36,771 nucleotides of DNA from Polaromonas sp. (GTDB lineage Bacteria; Pseudomonadota; Gammaproteobacteria; Burkholderiales; Burkholderiaceae): contig PNMH01000036.1 in NCBI GenBank assembly GCA_013823505.1, positions 1-36,771 of the forward strand, written 5' to 3'. The notes beneath the pieces were generated by a model. That model saw nothing but the letters and a program-made list of their open reading frames with translations, ran no database searches and was not told the origin of the DNA. Positions 34,337 through 36,771 of this stretch are shown piece by piece; positions within the stretch are counted from its first letter, which is position 1, and each line of letters starts with the position of its first letter. A program made the translations under genes and the position numbers.

Positions 34337-34792
34337 TCAGGCGGCGCGGCGAGCGAGCGAGGCATCCACCGAGCCGTTGCCGGCACCGCTGACGACCAGC
34401 GAGACCGCCGCGGCGAGCAAGGCCAGCGCGAACTCGTAGCCGTTGTTGGCCATGAAGAGGCCCTTGTCCAGGTGCACCGTGGCAATCGCCACCACCATGG
34501 TCACGGCGAGCACGGCGGCGGCCGGGCGCACCAGCAGACCGAGCAGCAAGGCCAGGCCACCAAAGAACTCGGCAGCGCCGGCCAACAGGGCCATGAGGTA
34601 ACCGGGGCTCAGGCCCAGCGAGTCCATGAACTGGCCCGTGCCTTCCAGGCCATAGCCGCCGAAAGCACCAAACAGCTTCTGCGCGCCATGCGCCACAAAG
34701 ACGATGCCGATGGGGATGCGCAGGGCCAGCGGTGACCAGCCGGCGCTGGTGGACAGCAGGCGTTGCAGGGGGGAGGTGGTCGTGGTGTTCAT
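34337..34792 (-). CDS. DoxX-family membrane protein
   Basis: The product has 151 residues from the ATG at 34792, with GAGGA seven bases upstream. It has about four transmembrane helices and the DoxX pattern: LRIPIGIVFVAHGAQKLFGAFGG, then LLAGAAEFFGGLALLLGLLVRPAA. DoxX proteins are small inner membrane proteins linked to redox metabolism, with no settled reaction. It is the first gene of the doxX-ygiD operon and is divergent from a LysR gene. Confidence 0.9.
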   Translation of the reverse strand: MNTTTTSPLQRLLSTSAGWSPLALRIPIGIVFVAHGAQKLFGAFGGYGLEGTGQFMDSLGLSPGYLMALLAGAAEFFGGLALLLGLLVRPAAAVLAVTMVVAIATVHLDKGLFMANNGYEFALALLAAAVSLVVSGAGNGSVDASLARRAA

Positions 34793-34910
34793 GGTGGGTT
34801 CCTCAAAAAGGGGTTGAAAGTGAATCGATGGATGGACTTTAAAAGTCTCACTCAGAAAGATAAACATGCTCCAATGAGACTGACTGTTCCTCAAATGGAG
34901 ACAAATCACG
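34793..34910. promoter_or_regulatory. Divergent doxX/LysR promoter region with inverted repeats
   Basis: The 118-base region contains GACTT-TAA-AAGTC (34835-34847) and GTCTCA at 34845-34850 paired with TGAGAC at 34875-34880, 24 bases apart. It is AT-rich. This is where a divergently coded LysR protein would bind to control doxX-ygiD and itself. Exact promoter boxes are not resolved. Confidence 0.5.
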
Positions 34911-35825
34911 ATGGACCGGTTTGAAGAAATGCGGGTGTTTGCGGCGGTGGTGGACGCGGGCAGCTTCGTGGGCGCGTCCGACGCGCTGCCCATGTCCAAG
35001 GCGGCGGTGTCGCGCCACGTGGCCGAGCTCGAAACGCGCCTGGGCGTGCGCCTGCTGCACCGGACCACGCGCAAGCTCTCGCTCACGGCCGAGGGCGAGG
35101 TGTTTCACGCGCGCTGCAAGGAGGTGCTGTCCACCGTGGACGAGGCCGAGGCCGAGATCACCTCGCGCAGCGGCGAGGCCAGTGGCCTGCTGCGCATCAA
35201 CGCGCCCTTCACCTTCGGCCTGCTGCACCTGGCGCCGTTGTGGGTGGAGTTCATGGCGATGCACCCCAAGGTCACGCTGGACGTGACCCTGGCCGACCGC
35301 ATGGTCGATCTGGTGGAAGAAGGTTTTGATCTCGCGGTGCGCATCGCCCGCCTGCCCGACTCCACCCTCATCAGCCGCCAGCTCACCACCACCCGCCTGG
35401 TGCTGTGCGCCTCGCCCACCTACCTGCGCCAGCACGGCACGCCACGGCACCCGTCGGAGCTGGCGCACCACGCGGTGGCGGCCTACAGCCTGTTTTCGAT
35501 GGGCGAGAACTGGGTGTTCACCGGGCCCGACGGCCCGGTGGCGGTGAGGGTGTCACCGCGCCTGCGCAGCAACAACGGCGACACCTGCCGCATGGCCGCG
35601 CTGCGCCATCTGGGCATCGTGTTGCAGCCTTCGTTTCTGGTCGGGCCCGACCTGCAGGCCGGCACGCTGGTGGAGGTGTTGCCCGATTTCCATTCGCTGG
35701 ACCTCGGGGTGTACGCGGTCTACCCCTCGCGCAAGTTCGTCTCGCCCAAGGTGCGATTGCTGATCGACTTTCTGGCCGACGCTTTCCAGATGCAGGCGTG
35801 GCCGGTGAGCCGGCCAGCGCCCTGA
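34911..35825 (+). CDS. LysR-family transcriptional regulator
   Basis: The product has 304 residues. A winged helix covers residues 1-60 (FAAVVDAGSFVGASDALPMSKAAVSRHVAELE, LLHRTTRKLSLT). A LysR substrate-binding domain follows from about residue 90, beginning GLLRINAPFTFGLLHLAPLW, as in the CrgA/AaeR-like branch. It is divergent from doxX-ygiD and probably controls them. The ligand is unknown. The end lies 21 bases from the convergent molybdenum hydroxylase gene. Confidence 0.92.
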   Translation: MDRFEEMRVFAAVVDAGSFVGASDALPMSKAAVSRHVAELETRLGVRLLHRTTRKLSLTAEGEVFHARCKEVLSTVDEAEAEITSRSGEASGLLRINAPFTFGLLHLAPLWVEFMAMHPKVTLDVTLADRMVDLVEEGFDLAVRIARLPDSTLISRQLTTTRLVLCASPTYLRQHGTPRHPSELAHHAVAAYSLFSMGENWVFTGPDGPVAVRVSPRLRSNNGDTCRMAALRHLGIVLQPSFLVGPDLQAGTLVEVLPDFHSLDLGVYAVYPSRKFVSPKVRLLIDFLADAFQMQAWPVSRPAP

Positions 35826-35846
35826 CCTTCGGTCCATCAGATCACG

Positions 35847-36771
35847 TCAGCGCACCTTGCCCAGCGCGCGCAGCACCTTCTGCGGCGTGATGGGCTGCGA
35901 GAACACATGCGCATCAAACGGCGCCATCGCGTCGTTGATCGCGTTCATCACCGCCGCCGGTGCACCGGCCGTGCCGGCCTCGCCCGCGCCCTTGGCGCCG
36001 AGCTTCGAGGTGGCGGTGGGCGTCTGGATGTGGGCCACCTCGATGTCGGGCATCTCGGCCGACATGGGCACGAGATAGTCGGCCATGCTGGCGTTGACCA
36101 TCAGGCCGCTATCGTCAAAGAGGCACTCTTCCAGCAGCGCGCCGCCGATGCCCTGCACGATGGCGCCGCGCATCTGCTCGTCCACCAGCATAGGGTTGAG
36201 CACACGCCCGCAGTCTTCCACCGCCCAGTGCTTGAGCAGTTTCACGAAGCCGGTGTCGGTGTCGAGCTCCACGTACGACGCCTGCACGCCGTTGGTGAAG
36301 ATGAACGGGAAGTCGCGCTGCGCGTAGTGCCGCGTGACCATGAGCTCGGGCGTGAACTCGGCGGGGAGCGTGTCGGAGCGGAAATAGGCGATTCGGCCCA
36401 GCTCGGCCAGCGGCAGCAGTTCTTCGCCGGTGGTGGCGTCCACGATGCGGTCGCGCCGCACCGCGAGCGTGGCGCCGTCGCGCTTGAGGATGATGGCCGC
36501 CACCTTCACGATGTTTTCCCGCAAGGCCTGGCCTGCGAGCAACACGGCCTCGCCGCCGATGCCCGCGCCGCGCGAGGCCCAGGTGCCACCGCCGTACGGC
36601 GTGGCGTCGGTGTCGCCGGTGACCACGCGCACCTTGGTGATGTCCACGCCCACCGCGTCGGCCGCGATCTGCTGGTAAATGCCTTCGGTGCCCTGGCCCT
36701 GCTCGCCCACGCCGATGAGCACGGTGATGTGGCCTTCGGGATCCAGCCGCACGGTGGCGCCGTCTTGTGAA
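35847..36771 (-). CDS. Molybdenum hydroxylase large subunit (CoxL/XdhB-like), 3' part
   Basis: The frame is open to the window edge, so the 5' part is missing; about 307 residues are present. They match the C-terminal half of the molybdopterin-binding subunit of the xanthine oxidase/CO dehydrogenase family: GVGEQGQGTEGIYQQIAADA, GTWASRGAGIGGEAVL, HWAVEDCGRVLNPMLVDEQ and KGAGEAGTAGAP with the catalytic glutamate. Such enzymes hydroxylate aldehydes, purines or N-heterocycles using water. The active-site loop that would separate CoxL from XdhB lies outside the window, so the substrate is open. It ends 21 bases from the convergent LysR gene. Confidence 0.9.
   Translation of the reverse strand, partial: SQDGATVRLDPEGHITVLIGVGEQGQGTEGIYQQIAADAVGVDITKVRVVTGDTDATPYGGGTWASRGAGIGGEAVLLAGQALRENIVKVAAIILKRDGATLAVRRDRIVDATTGEELLPLAELGRIAYFRSDTLPAEFTPELMVTRHYAQRDFPFIFTNGVQASYVELDTDTGFVKLLKHWAVEDCGRVLNPMLVDEQMRGAIVQGIGGALLEECLFDDSGLMVNASMADYLVPMSAEMPDIEVAHIQTPTATSKLGAKGAGEAGTAGAPAAVMNAINDAMAPFDAHVFSQPITPQKVLRALGKVR

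Noticed and set aside
35820..35840. Possible terminator hairpin GACC-TTC-GGTC between the LysR and molybdenum hydroxylase genes
   Set aside because: The stem has only four pairs and no T-run follows on either strand.

Overview
The window is GC-rich chromosomal DNA that looks like a betaproteobacterium of the Burkholderiales, most likely Comamonadaceae (Hydrogenophaga- or Acidovorax-like). This rests on family-level recognition of the proteins, the exbB-exbD-hemP and surE-pcm-nlpD blocks, and the abundance of Liv-type and polar amino acid ABC systems; the genus is an inference. I see no tRNA, rRNA, CRISPR array, insertion sequence or integrase. Coding density is very high and no gene-free stretch exceeds 300 bases.

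Left part (1-8940), housekeeping: the 3' end of exbB with exbD and hemP (TonB energisation and haemin uptake) closed by a good terminator; a GlcG/HbpS-like protein; a YccA-type Bax-inhibitor membrane protein with a UUCG terminator; a small lipoprotein; and a minus-strand operon surE-pcm-nlpD-exonuclease-rlmD, in which rpoS is not found after nlpD. A zinc-free quinone oxidoreductase diverges from surE.

First catabolic locus (8953-17109): a minus-strand operon (SnoaL-like protein, polysaccharide-deacetylase-fold hydrolase, amidase, GntR/FCD regulator) diverges from a Liv-type ABC importer (binding protein, LivH, and a single polypeptide fusing LivM, LivG and LivF). A perfect palindrome typical of GntR operators lies between them. 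I infer import and two-step hydrolysis of a cyclic imide or similar amide. A 5'-truncated class II aldolase fragment follows.

Signalling block (17576-25245): two near-identical CheY-like receivers flank a GAF-PAS histidine kinase whose ATP-binding motifs are degraded; next come an unrecognised protein, a YjfB-type putative motility protein and a SAF-domain oxidoreductase. On the plus strand, a methanogen-output-domain protein precedes a PAS-PAS-kinase-receiver hybrid.

Second catabolic locus (25274-31802): a seven-gene minus-strand operon of polar amino acid ABC importer, class V aminotransferase, hydantoinase/dihydropyrimidinase, RpiR regulator and ureidoglycolate lyase, with repeated TGGAATGAA elements at its promoter region. 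It looks like a pathway for import and breakdown of a hydantoin or ureide.

Right end (32050-36771): two unrecognised proteins that overlap tail to tail, a ygiD-doxX pair divergent from a LysR regulator, and the 3' part of a molybdenum hydroxylase large subunit cut by the window edge.
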